Source of the DNA: Kitasatospora sp. Root107
GTDB taxonomy: Bacteria; Actinomycetota; Actinomycetes; Streptomycetales; Streptomycetaceae
Direction of reading: 5' to 3'
Length of the DNA stretch: 40,918 nucleotides
Assembly (NCBI RefSeq): GCF_001424875.1
Contig: NZ_LMCT01000017.1
Span: 113,890 to 154,807 of the forward strand
This document shows positions 32,077-39,666 of the stretch, one piece after another (positions within the stretch are counted from its first letter, which is position 1; every line of letters begins with the position of its first letter). A program made the position numbers and the translations under genes. Below the pieces are notes generated by a model, which made no database searches, had not been told where the DNA came from, and saw nothing but the letters and a program-made list of their open reading frames with translations.

Positions 32077-33384
32077 ATGTCACTGTCCCCCGAGGACGTT
32101 CGGAACAAGCAGTTCACGACCGTCCGGCTGCGTGAAGGCTATGACGAGGACGAGGTCGATGCCTTCCTCGACGAGGTCGAAGCTGAGCTGACCCGACTGC
32201 TCCGCGAGAACGAGGACCTGCGGGCCAAGCTCGCCGCGGCCACTCGTGCCGCCGCGCAGAACCAGGCCAACATGCGCAAGGAGCAGCAGCCGCAGGACGG
32301 CCGCCAGGGTGCTCCCGTCCCCGCCGCCATATCCGGCCCGCCGGTGCCCGGCCAGGGTCAGATGCAGCAGGGTCCCGGCCAGCAGCAGCAGATGCAGCAG
32401 CAGATGGGCAACCAGCCGCTCGGCCTGCCGTCCGGTGCGCCGCAGCTCCCGTCCGGTCAGGGCGGCCCGATGGGCCAGCCCAACCAGCAGCAGCTGCAGC
32501 CGATGGGCCAGCAGCAGCAGATGCAGCAGCCGATGCAGCAGCAGATGGGCCAGACCATGGGCGGCCAGCAGCAGCTGGTGCAGCCGATGGGTGGTCAGAT
32601 GCTGCAGCCGATGGGCCAGCAGCAGATGGGCCAGACCATGGGCGGCCAGCAGCTGCAGCCGATGGGCGGCCCGATGGGCCAGCAGCTCGGCGGCCCGATG
32701 GGTGCCCCGATGCAGCAGCAGCAGGCCCCCGGTGGCGACAGTGCCGCCCGGGTGCTCGCGCTCGCCCAGCAGACTGCCGACCAGGCGATCTCCGAGGCCC
32801 GTTCCGAGGCCAACAAGATCGTCGGCGAGGCGCGCAGCCGGGCCGAGGGCCTGGAGCGGGACGCCCGCGCCAAGGCCGACGCCCTGGAGCGGGACGCGCA
32901 GGAGAAGCACCGGGTCGCGATGGGCTCGCTGGAGTCCGCCCGCGCCACCCTGGAGCGCAAGGTCGAGGACCTGCGTGCCTTCGAGCGTGAGTACCGCACC
33001 CGCCTGAAGTCCTACCTGGAGACCCAGCTGCGCCAGCTGGAGTCGCAGGCGGACGACTCGCTCGCCCCGCCGCGGATCCCGGCCACCGCCTCGCTGCCGC
33101 CGGCCGGTGCCTCGGCGATGAGCAGTCAGCCGTCCTTCGGCGGTCAGTCCTCCTTCGCCGGTGCGGGCCAGCCGTCCTTCGGCGGCCAGTCCTCCTTCGG
33201 TGGCGGCAACGGTCAGCCCTCCTTCGGTGGCCAGCCGAACGGTGCCTCCAGCGGCGCCGCGCAGATGGCTCCCGCCGGGATGACCCAGCCGATGGCGGCC
33301 GTCCGGCCGCAGCCTCCGCAGCCGATGCAGCAGGCGCCCGCTCCGATGCGTGGCTTCCTGATCGACGAGGACGGCGACAACTAA
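32077..33384 (+). CDS. divIVA: polar growth protein DivIVA
   Basis: Coiled-coil scaffold that marks hyphal tips and directs polar wall growth in streptomycetes. The 435-residue product has the conserved N-terminal membrane-binding module MSLSPEDVRNKQFTTVRLREGYDEDEVDAFLDEVEAEL and a first coiled coil to about residue 75. A Gln/Met/Gly/Pro insert follows (about 90-222) with repeated MGQQQMGQTMGGQQ-like units. The second coiled coil runs from about 225 to 325, and a tail repeats QPSFGGQSSF before ending in RGFLIDEDGDN. The insert and tail are probably disordered. The ATG at 32077 follows GAGGTGAAGAG. A strong T-tailed terminator ends the transcript. Confidence 0.96.
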   Translation: MSLSPEDVRNKQFTTVRLREGYDEDEVDAFLDEVEAELTRLLRENEDLRAKLAAATRAAAQNQANMRKEQQPQDGRQGAPVPAAISGPPVPGQGQMQQGPGQQQQMQQQMGNQPLGLPSGAPQLPSGQGGPMGQPNQQQLQPMGQQQQMQQPMQQQMGQTMGGQQQLVQPMGGQMLQPMGQQQMGQTMGGQQLQPMGGPMGQQLGGPMGAPMQQQQAPGGDSAARVLALAQQTADQAISEARSEANKIVGEARSRAEGLERDARAKADALERDAQEKHRVAMGSLESARATLERKVEDLRAFEREYRTRLKSYLETQLRQLESQADDSLAPPRIPATASLPPAGASAMSSQPSFGGQSSFAGAGQPSFGGQSSFGGGNGQPSFGGQPNGASSGAAQMAPAGMTQPMAAVRPQPPQPMQQAPAPMRGFLIDEDGDN

Positions 33385-33395
33385 GCAGTAACCAT

Positions 33396-33448
33396 CGAGG
33401 GCGCCCCCGCCGTGACGAACCGTCACCGTGGGGGCGCCCTCGTTTTTT
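33396..33448 (+). terminator. intrinsic terminator after divIVA
   Basis: A 22-nt stem with two mismatches (33396-33417 with 33421-33442), a 3-nt loop AAC, and a run of six T (33443-33448). It has the classic Rho-independent shape and marks the end of the dcw-ylm unit, 12 nt after the divIVA stop. Confidence 0.9.
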
Positions 33449-33524
33449 CTTGGCACACGCTTCGGCAGGCAGGGGCTCGGGGCTCTGCTGATGTGCGGCT
33501 CCGCCGCGTGGGCGACGCCGACCT
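33449..33524. repeat. partial, rearranged copy of the dispersed element
   Basis: CTTGGCAC (33449), CAGGGGCTCGGGG (33470-33482) and GCGACGCCGACCTC (33512-33525) each recur once in copy 2, at 33525, 33552-33564 and 33569-33582. The offsets differ (76, 82 and 57 nt), so this is a truncated duplicate with internal deletion. It contains no right arm. Confidence 0.6.
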
Positions 33525-33550
33525 CTTGGCACGTGCCTCGGTAGGGCACA

Positions 33551-33692
33551 TCAGGGGCTCGGGGAACTGCGACGCCGACCTCAGAAGAGGTCGCACCCGC
33601 GTGCATGGTCAGGCACTTTCGCCTGTGACCCGCACGCCAGATCTCGTCGCCGTTCCCCGAGCCCCTGGACCGTAGCCGGTTGAGCGCCTGCC
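33551..33692. repeat. inverted-repeat dispersed element, copy 2 (core)
   Basis: 142 nt aligning end to end with 15697-15838. Arms AGGGGCTCGGGGAAC (33553-33567) and its complement (33652-33666) are perfect, and the central GGTCAGGCACTTTCGC (33607-33622) is unchanged. GGACCGTAG and the terminal GAGCGCCTGCC (33682-33692) match the right end of copy 1 with small changes. The left terminal part (from about 33525) is more diverged. The element ends on the first base of the ileS stop triplet. Confidence 0.8.
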
Positions 33693-36600
33693 TACGCCTT
33701 GCGGAGCTGGAAGCTCAGGCCGAGCCCTTCGTCGGTGAAGGTCTCCGAGACCCACTCCGCCGCGCCCGCGAGGAAGTCGGTGGCGAGCACCTCGTCGGCG
33801 ACCAGCTGGCCGTGCTCGGCGATCGCCTCGGCGGTCTCCTCGGTGGCGGCCCGCCACCGCAGCACGATCCGGTCGGCGACGTCGAGGCCGGAGTTCTTCC
33901 GGGCCTCCTGGATCTGCCGGATGGCGTCCCGGGCGATACCGAGCCGCTTGAGCTCCGGCGTGATGTGCAGATCCAGCGCCACGGTGGCGCCGGACTCGTT
34001 GGCGACCGCCCAGCCCTCGCGCGGGGTCTCGGTGATGATCACCTCGTCCGGACCGAGCTCGACGGTCTCCCCGTTCAGCTCGACCGAGGCGGTGCCGGAG
34101 GCACGGAGCGAAGCAGCCAGTGCAGCCGCATCGGCCGCGGCCACCACCTTGGCGACGTCCTGAACGCCCTTGCCGAACCGCTTGCCCAGAGCCCGGAAGT
34201 TCGCCTTGGCCGAGGTGTCGACCAGCGAACCGCCGACCTCCGCCAGCGACTCCAGCACCGAGACGTTCAGCTCCTCGGCGATCTGCGCCCGCAGGTCACC
34301 GGGCAGCTCGTCCCAGCCCTGCGCCGCGATCAGCGCACGGGACAGCGGCTGACGGGTCTTCACACCCGACTCGGCGCGGGTGGCCCGACCGAGCTCGACC
34401 AGCCGTCGCACCAGCGCCATGTTCCGGGACAGCTCGGTGTCGATCAGCGCCTCGTCGGCGACCGGCCAGGAGGCCAGGTGCACCGAGGCCGGAGCGTCCG
34501 CGACCACCGGGACGACCAGGTCCTGCCAGACCCGCTCGCTGATGAACGGGGTGAGCGGGGCCATCAGCCGGGTCACGGTCTCCAGCGCCTCGTGCAGGGT
34601 GGCCAGCGCGGCCGCGTCACCCTGCCAGAACCGCCGACGCCCGCGCCGGACGTACCAGTTGGAGAGGTCGTCGACGAAGCCGGAGAGCAGCTTGCCGGCC
34701 CGGTGGGTGTCGTACAGCTCCAGCGCCGCGTCCACGTCGCGGACCAGGGTGTTGAGTTCGGACAGCACCCACTTGTCCAGCTGCGGCCGGTCGGCCGGAC
34801 GCGGGTCCGAGGCGGACGGGGCCCACTCGGCGGTGCGGGCGTACAGCGCCTGGAAGGCGACGGTGTTCCAGTAGGTCAGCAGCGTCTTGCGGACCACCTC
34901 CTGGATCGCCCCGTGCCCGACCCGGCGGGCCGACCACGGCGAGCCGCTCGCGGCCATGAACCAGCGCACCGCGTCGGCGCCGTGCTGGTCCATCAGTGGG
35001 ATGGGGTCGAGGGTGTTGCCCAGGTGCTTGGACATCTTCCGGCCGTCCTCGGCCAGGATGTGACCGAGGCAGACGACGTTCTCGTAGCTGTTCTTGTCGA
35101 ACACCAGGGTGCCGACGGCCATCAGCGTGTAGAACCAGCCGCGGGTCTGGTCGATCGCCTCGGAGATGAACTGGGCCGGGTACCGGCTCTCGAACAACTC
35201 CTTGTTCTGGTACGGGTAGCCGTACTGGGCGAACGGCATCGAGCCCGAGTCGTACCAGGCGTCGATCACCTCGGGCACCCGGGTCGCCGTCGCCGAGCAG
35301 GTCGGGCAGGCGAAGGTGACGTCGTCGATGAACGGCCGGTGCGGGTCCAGCGCGCTCTGGTCGGTGCCGGTCAGCTCGGAGAGCTGGGCCAGCGAGCCGA
35401 CGCAGGTGAGGTGGTTCTCCTCGCAGCGCCAGATCGGCAGCGGGGTGCCCCAGTAGCGGTTGCGGGAGAGCGCCCAGTCGATGTTGTTGTTCAGCCAGTC
35501 GCCGAAGCGGCCGTGCTTGACGTTCTCGGGGAACCAGTTGGTGCCCTCGTTCTCCCGGATCAGCGCGTCCTTGACGGCGGTGGTGCGGATGTACCAGGAC
35601 GGCTGCGCGTAGTAGAGCAGCGCGGTGTGGCAGCGCCAACAGTGCGGGTAGCTGTGCTCGTACGGCAGGTGCCGGAACAGCAGGCCGCGGGCCTGCAGGT
35701 CGGCCACCAGCGCCTCGTCGGCCTTCTTGAAGAAGACGCCGCCGACCAGCGGGACGTCGGCCGCGAAGGTGCCGTCCGCCTCGACCGGGTTGACCACCGG
35801 CAGGCCGTACTTGCGGCAGGTGGCGAGGTCGTCCGCGCCGAAGGCGGGGGACTGGTGGACGATGCCAGTGCCGTCCTCGGTGGTGACGTAGTCGGCGTTC
35901 AGGACGTAGTGCGCGTCCGGGATCTCGACCAGGTCGAACGGACGCCGGTACGCCCAGCGCTCCATCTCGGCGCCGGTGAAGGACTCGCCGGTGGCCTCCC
36001 AGCCCTCGCCCAGCGCCTTGGCCAGCAGCGGCTCGGCCACCACCAGGCGCTCGGTGCCGTCGGTGGCCACCACGTAGGTGACGTCCGGGTGCACGGCGGC
36101 GGCGGTGTTGGAGACCAGCGTCCACGGGGTGGTGGTCCACACCAGCAGCGCGGCGGTGCCGGCCAGCGGGCCCGAGGTGAGCGGGAAGCGGACGAAGACC
36201 GAGGGGTCGACCACGGTCTCGTAGCCCTGGGCCAGCTCGTGGTCGGAGAGGCCGGTGCCGCAGCGCGGGCACCAGGGGGCGACCCGGTGGTCCTGGACCA
36301 GCAGGCCCTTGTCGAAGATCTGCTGGAGCGACCACCAGACCGACTCGATGTAGGACGGGTCCATGGTGCGGTAGGCCTCGTCGAGGTCGACCCAGTAGCC
36401 CATGCGCGTGGTGAGCTCGGTGAAGGCGTCGGTGTGCCGGGTCACCGAGTCGCGGCACTTGGCGTTGAACTCGGCGATGCCGTACTTCTCGATGTCCTGC
36501 TTGCCGGCGAAGCCGAGCTCCTTCTCGACGGCCAGCTCGACCGGCAGGCCGTGACAGTCCCAGCCGGCCTTGCGGGCGACGTGGTAGCCCTTCATGGTCC

Positions 36601-36820
36601 GGTAGCGCGGGAAGACGTCCTTGAAGACCCGGGCCTCGATGTGGTGCGCGCCCGGCATGCCGTTGGCGGTCGGCGGGCCCTCGTAGAACACCCACTCGGG
36701 GCGGCCCTCGGACTGCTCGAGGCTGCGCTGGAAGATCTTCTGGTCCTGCCAGAAGGACAGGATCTGGTGCTCCAGGACCGGCAGGTCCACCTGAGCGGGT
36801 ACGGAGTTGTACGTGGTCAT
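33692..36820 (-). CDS. ileS: isoleucyl-tRNA synthetase, type 2 with GAHH signature
   Basis: Charges tRNA-Ile. The 1042-residue class I synthetase has the nucleotide-binding region EGPPTANGMPGAHHIEARVFKD and KMSKH (K595-H599), with the CP1 editing domain between (GWDCHGLPVELAVEKE, WTTTPWTLVSNTAAAVHPDVTYVV). The C-terminal anticodon-binding part follows. The usual HxGH is replaced by G57-A-H-H60, i.e. the first His and the Gly are exchanged, a feature reported in some type 2 IleRS enzymes. The ATG at 36820 was chosen because GGAGG (complement of 36832-36836) precedes it; the frame continues upstream into the T-box leader. It converges on divIVA. Confidence 0.96.
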   Translation of the reverse strand: MTTYNSVPAQVDLPVLEHQILSFWQDQKIFQRSLEQSEGRPEWVFYEGPPTANGMPGAHHIEARVFKDVFPRYRTMKGYHVARKAGWDCHGLPVELAVEKELGFAGKQDIEKYGIAEFNAKCRDSVTRHTDAFTELTTRMGYWVDLDEAYRTMDPSYIESVWWSLQQIFDKGLLVQDHRVAPWCPRCGTGLSDHELAQGYETVVDPSVFVRFPLTSGPLAGTAALLVWTTTPWTLVSNTAAAVHPDVTYVVATDGTERLVVAEPLLAKALGEGWEATGESFTGAEMERWAYRRPFDLVEIPDAHYVLNADYVTTEDGTGIVHQSPAFGADDLATCRKYGLPVVNPVEADGTFAADVPLVGGVFFKKADEALVADLQARGLLFRHLPYEHSYPHCWRCHTALLYYAQPSWYIRTTAVKDALIRENEGTNWFPENVKHGRFGDWLNNNIDWALSRNRYWGTPLPIWRCEENHLTCVGSLAQLSELTGTDQSALDPHRPFIDDVTFACPTCSATATRVPEVIDAWYDSGSMPFAQYGYPYQNKELFESRYPAQFISEAIDQTRGWFYTLMAVGTLVFDKNSYENVVCLGHILAEDGRKMSKHLGNTLDPIPLMDQHGADAVRWFMAASGSPWSARRVGHGAIQEVVRKTLLTYWNTVAFQALYARTAEWAPSASDPRPADRPQLDKWVLSELNTLVRDVDAALELYDTHRAGKLLSGFVDDLSNWYVRRGRRRFWQGDAAALATLHEALETVTRLMAPLTPFISERVWQDLVVPVVADAPASVHLASWPVADEALIDTELSRNMALVRRLVELGRATRAESGVKTRQPLSRALIAAQGWDELPGDLRAQIAEELNVSVLESLAEVGGSLVDTSAKANFRALGKRFGKGVQDVAKVVAAADAAALAASLRASGTASVELNGETVELGPDEVIITETPREGWAVANESGATVALDLHITPELKRLGIARDAIRQIQEARKNSGLDVADRIVLRWRAATEETAEAIAEHGQLVADEVLATDFLAGAAEWVSETFTDEGLGLSFQLRKA

Positions 36821-37083
36821 CGCGGGGTCTACCTCCGACGGATGCGTGGACAGCCTTCCGACGGAGGGACGAGACGGCAGGCCGTCCCGCGGTACCACCC
36901 TCCTTGGCCGCGGATGGGGACTGCGGCCCTCTTGTTTGGGCTTGCTACCGGGTCTAATGGGCCGTCAGGCCGTTCTTCCGGTGGCTCCGGGGTGATCTTC
37001 CCGCCGCGCACACCCCCGGGCTCACACCATCCCCGGGTCGCTCCTGGCTGCGTACGTCGGTACTCGTCCCATCAGCGCCTTGC
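36821..37083 (-). promoter_or_regulatory. T-box riboswitch, translational type, Ile-specific
   Basis: The transcript leader contains the T-box sequence AGGGTGGTACCGCGG (complement of 36887-36901) with an upstream CCGCGG partner (36908-36913). A specifier-like AUC codon lies in GAAGATCACC (complement of 36991-37000). Downstream, CCTCCG (complement of 36862-36867) can pair with CGGAGG, which contains the ileS Shine-Dalgarno sequence (36832-36837), and three more pairs follow after a U-U mismatch. No T-run follows. This predicts that uncharged tRNA-Ile frees the ribosome binding site, as known for actinobacterial ileS T-boxes. A -10-like TACACT lies at 37090-37095 (complement). Confidence 0.88.
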
Positions 37084-37309
37084 AGGCTCAGTGTATCGGG
37101 ACCGGCAAGGCGTTATGCGCGCCCACACGCGTGGTTAGCGGATGACGATCTGGGCACAACACGGTCAGCACTCGGGCGGCTGCCCGGGTGGGAACCCAGG
37201 GCCTTATCGGTATGTCCCGTTGTGGGTGGATTCGATGGGGATTATCGTTCCGGCACCGGAGGCCGCCGGGAACCGGCGGTCCGTTTCGTTCGTAGATGAG
37301 GTCGAAGCC
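37084..37309. other. divergent promoter region between ileS and the DksA-like gene
   Basis: About 226 nt. It holds the presumed ileS promoter on the minus strand at its left edge and the leader of the DksA-like gene on the plus strand. An open frame runs through from ATG 37142 without a ribosome binding site. Apart from these I see no gene or strong dyad. Confidence 0.5.
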
Positions 37310-37900
37310 ATGGCTGAGAAGGCAAGTGGCGCTACCGCCACTACCGTCACCAAGCGGACGCGCAAGGCCGTGGCAGGCGACTCAGGGGAGGGGACCGTGA
37401 GCACTACACGGCGGAAGACCAGCACCGGCACCGGACGGGTGGCCGCGACCAGCCGCAAGCACGCCCCGGCGGGGAGCGGGGCACGCGGGGCCGAGTCGGT
37501 GGACCCGGCGGAGCTGCCGGTCCGCCCCGGCGAGGAGTCCTGGACCACGGCCGAGGTGGCCGAGCTGCACCAGGAGCTGAACGACGACGCGGACCGGCTG
37601 CGCAGCGAGATCGCCGCCGCCGAGCAGGCCCTGGACGGGCTGATGCGGGACTCCAACGACGGCGCGGGCGACGACCAGGTCGACGCCGGCACCAAGAACA
37701 TCAGCCGGGAGAGTGAGCTCGCGCTCGCCAACAACGCCCGTGACAGCCTGGCCCAGACCGAGCGGGCGCTGGCCCGGCTGGAGGGCGTGGGCTTCGGGGT
37801 CTGCGAGTCGTGCGGGCAGGCGGTCGGCAAGGCCAGGCTGCAGGCCTTCCCGCGGGCGACCCTGTGCGTCACCTGCAAGGCCAAGCAGGAGCGCAGGTAA
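37310..37900 (+). CDS. TraR/DksA-type zinc-finger protein
   Basis: A 196-residue protein. The first 70 residues are Lys/Arg/Thr/Ala-rich and probably disordered. The middle part is a helical hairpin (WTTAEVAELHQELNDDADRLRSEIAAAEQALDGLM), the C-terminal part a second long helix and a four-cysteine zinc finger: C165-ESC168 and C186-VTC189 in a DksA/TraR-type fold. DksA proteins bind RNA polymerase through the secondary channel; this actinobacterial subgroup lacks clear functional data. The ATG at 37310 was preferred over ATG 37142 because GAGG (37298-37301) precedes it at 8 nt; the upstream frame has no ribosome binding site. lspA follows after a short spacer. Confidence 0.87.
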   Translation: MAEKASGATATTVTKRTRKAVAGDSGEGTVSTTRRKTSTGTGRVAATSRKHAPAGSGARGAESVDPAELPVRPGEESWTTAEVAELHQELNDDADRLRSEIAAAEQALDGLMRDSNDGAGDDQVDAGTKNISRESELALANNARDSLAQTERALARLEGVGFGVCESCGQAVGKARLQAFPRATLCVTCKAKQERR

Positions 37901-38111
37901 CGAGTCGGCCACGGGGGTCGGGCGGTACCGTACGCTCGACCCCAGTACTCGTTCACTCTCGGCAGCGGAGCGGATCATCAGCACTCCAGGCTCTCCCCAG
38001 ACCCAGGACGACTCCGTCCAGCCCGCCTCGGCCGACCTCGCGTCGGCCGAGCCCGCAGCGGTCGAGGCTGCACCGGCGGAGGCTGCTTCGGCCGAGGCCG
38101 TGGAGGACGCG

Positions 38112-38657
38112 GTGAGCACCCCTGAGGAGCCGGCCCGCCGGGAGGCGCTCCGCCGTCGCCGGATCGCACTGCTGCTCGGGGTGGCCCTGCTCGCCTACCT
38201 GATCGACCTGGGCAGCAAGCTGCTGGTGGTGGCCAGGCTGGAGGGGCACCAGCCGATCGACGTGATCGGCGACATCGTCACCTTCCAGGTGATCAGGAAC
38301 GGTGGGGCCGCCTTCGGGATGGGCCAGGCGATGACGGTGGTCTTCACCGCGATCGCCACCTCGGTGATCGTGGTGATCTGGCGGATCGCCCGCAAGCTCT
38401 ACAGCCTGCCGTGGGCGATCGCGCTCGGTCTGCTGCTCGGCGGGGCCCTGGGGAACCTGACGGACCGGCTGTTCCGCTCGCCCGAGGTGTTCCGCGGGCA
38501 CGTGGTGGACTTCATCTCGGTCCAGCACTTCGCGGTCTTCAACCTGGCCGACTCGGCCATCGTCTGCGGCGGCATCCTGGTCGTGCTGCTCTCCTTCCGG
38601 GGCAGCAACCCGGACGGCACCGTGCACCAGGTGACCAAGGAAGACAAGAGCGTGTAG
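38112..38657 (+). CDS. lspA: lipoprotein signal peptidase (signal peptidase II)
   Basis: Membrane aspartyl protease that removes signal peptides from prolipoproteins after lipid modification. It has four transmembrane helices and the two catalytic aspartates, in GNLTDRLFRSPEVFRGHVVDFISV and VFNLADSAIVCGG. NGGAAFGMG is the conserved asparagine region. GTG at 38112 is preceded by GGAGG (38102-38106) and gives 181 residues. The frame stays open upstream to before the DksA-like stop. The upstream codons (AAERIISTPG, then an Ala/Glu/Ser stretch) look coding but contain no ATG, GTG or TTG between the DksA-like stop and 38100, so the true N-terminus is uncertain. rluD follows. Confidence 0.92.
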   Translation: MSTPEEPARREALRRRRIALLLGVALLAYLIDLGSKLLVVARLEGHQPIDVIGDIVTFQVIRNGGAAFGMGQAMTVVFTAIATSVIVVIWRIARKLYSLPWAIALGLLLGGALGNLTDRLFRSPEVFRGHVVDFISVQHFAVFNLADSAIVCGGILVVLLSFRGSNPDGTVHQVTKEDKSV

Positions 38658-38727
38658 CACCCGGATCACGCCCGGCGTGCAGGCCGTGCGGTCCGGTAGT
38701 GGCGCCGGGTCCGGCATACTCGTACGG

Positions 38728-39666
38728 GTGAGTACCGCAGCGCAGACCCGCAGCCTCCCCGTTCCCGACGGCCTGGAAGGTGAGCGCCTCGACGCCGCCC
38801 TGGCCCGGATGTTCGGCTTCTCCCGGACCAAGGCCGCCGAGCTGGCCGCCGACGGGAAGGTCACCATCGACGGCGTGACGGCCGGCAAGTCGGACCGGGT
38901 GATGGCCGGTGCCTGGCTGGAGGTCGAGATCCCGGCCCCCGCCGCCCCCGTCCAGATCGTCGCCGAGCACGTCGAGGGCATGCGGATCGTCCACGACGAC
39001 GAGCACATCGTGCTGGTCGACAAGCCGGTCGGCGTCGCCGCCCACCCCAGCCCCGGCTGGACCGGACCGACCGTGATCGGCGGCCTGGCCGCGGCCGGCT
39101 ACCGGATCTCCACCTCCGGCGCGGCCGAGCGCCAGGGCGTCGTGCACCGCCTGGACGTCGGCACCTCGGGGCTGATGGTGGTCGCCAAGTCCGAGCGCGC
39201 GTACACCGACCTCAAGCGGCAGTTCCACGACCGGATCGTGGAGAAGAAGTACAACACCCTGGTGCAGGGCCACCCGGACCCGATGAGCGGCACCGTGGAC
39301 GCGCCGATCGGCCGCCACCCCAGCTCGGACTGGAAGTGGGCCGTCACCAAGGACGGCAAGCACTCGATCACCCACTACGACCTGATCGAGGCCTACCGGG
39401 CCGCCTCGCTGCTCGACATCAAGCTGGAGACCGGCCGCACCCACCAGATCCGGGTGCACATGTCCGCGCTGCGGCACCCCTGCGTCGGTGACATCACCTA
39501 CGGCGCCGACCCGACGCTGTCCAAGCGGCTCGGCCTGACCCGGCAGTGGCTGCACGCGGTCTCGCTCGGCTTCGAGCACCCCGGCGACGGCGAGTGGGTG
39601 CAGTTCGACAGCGAGTACCCGGAGGACCTGCGCCGGGCCCTCGAGATCATCTCCTCGGAGAGCTGA
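38728..39666 (+). CDS. RluD-type 23S rRNA pseudouridine synthase
   Basis: A 312-residue RluA-family pseudouridine synthase. It has an N-terminal S4 RNA-binding domain (ERLDAALARMFGFSRTKAAELAADGKVTIDG) and the catalytic motif GVVHRLDVGTSGLMVVAKS with D143. LETGRTHQIRVHMSALRHPCVGD is the typical uracil-binding end. RluD members modify helix 69 of 23S rRNA, but RluC/RluD specificity cannot be fixed here. GTG at 38728 was chosen because it begins MSTAAQTRSLPVPDGLEG and lies 7 nt after a -10-like CATACT, suggesting a leaderless transcript. The stop overlaps the next gene by one base (TGATG). Confidence 0.92.
   Translation: MSTAAQTRSLPVPDGLEGERLDAALARMFGFSRTKAAELAADGKVTIDGVTAGKSDRVMAGAWLEVEIPAPAAPVQIVAEHVEGMRIVHDDEHIVLVDKPVGVAAHPSPGWTGPTVIGGLAAAGYRISTSGAAERQGVVHRLDVGTSGLMVVAKSERAYTDLKRQFHDRIVEKKYNTLVQGHPDPMSGTVDAPIGRHPSSDWKWAVTKDGKHSITHYDLIEAYRAASLLDIKLETGRTHQIRVHMSALRHPCVGDITYGADPTLSKRLGLTRQWLHAVSLGFEHPGDGEWVQFDSEYPEDLRRALEIISSES

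Noticed and set aside
15842..33384. Absence of murC, ddl and mraZ from the dcw cluster as a novelty
   Set aside because: murC and ddl lie elsewhere in streptomycetes, and mraZ is not reliably present upstream of rsmH in this group, so their absence is not remarkable.
33680..37138. 1152-codon open frame on the plus strand
   Set aside because: It is antisense to ileS; long antisense frames are expected at this GC content, and the translation is low-complexity Arg/Gly/Val without family resemblance.
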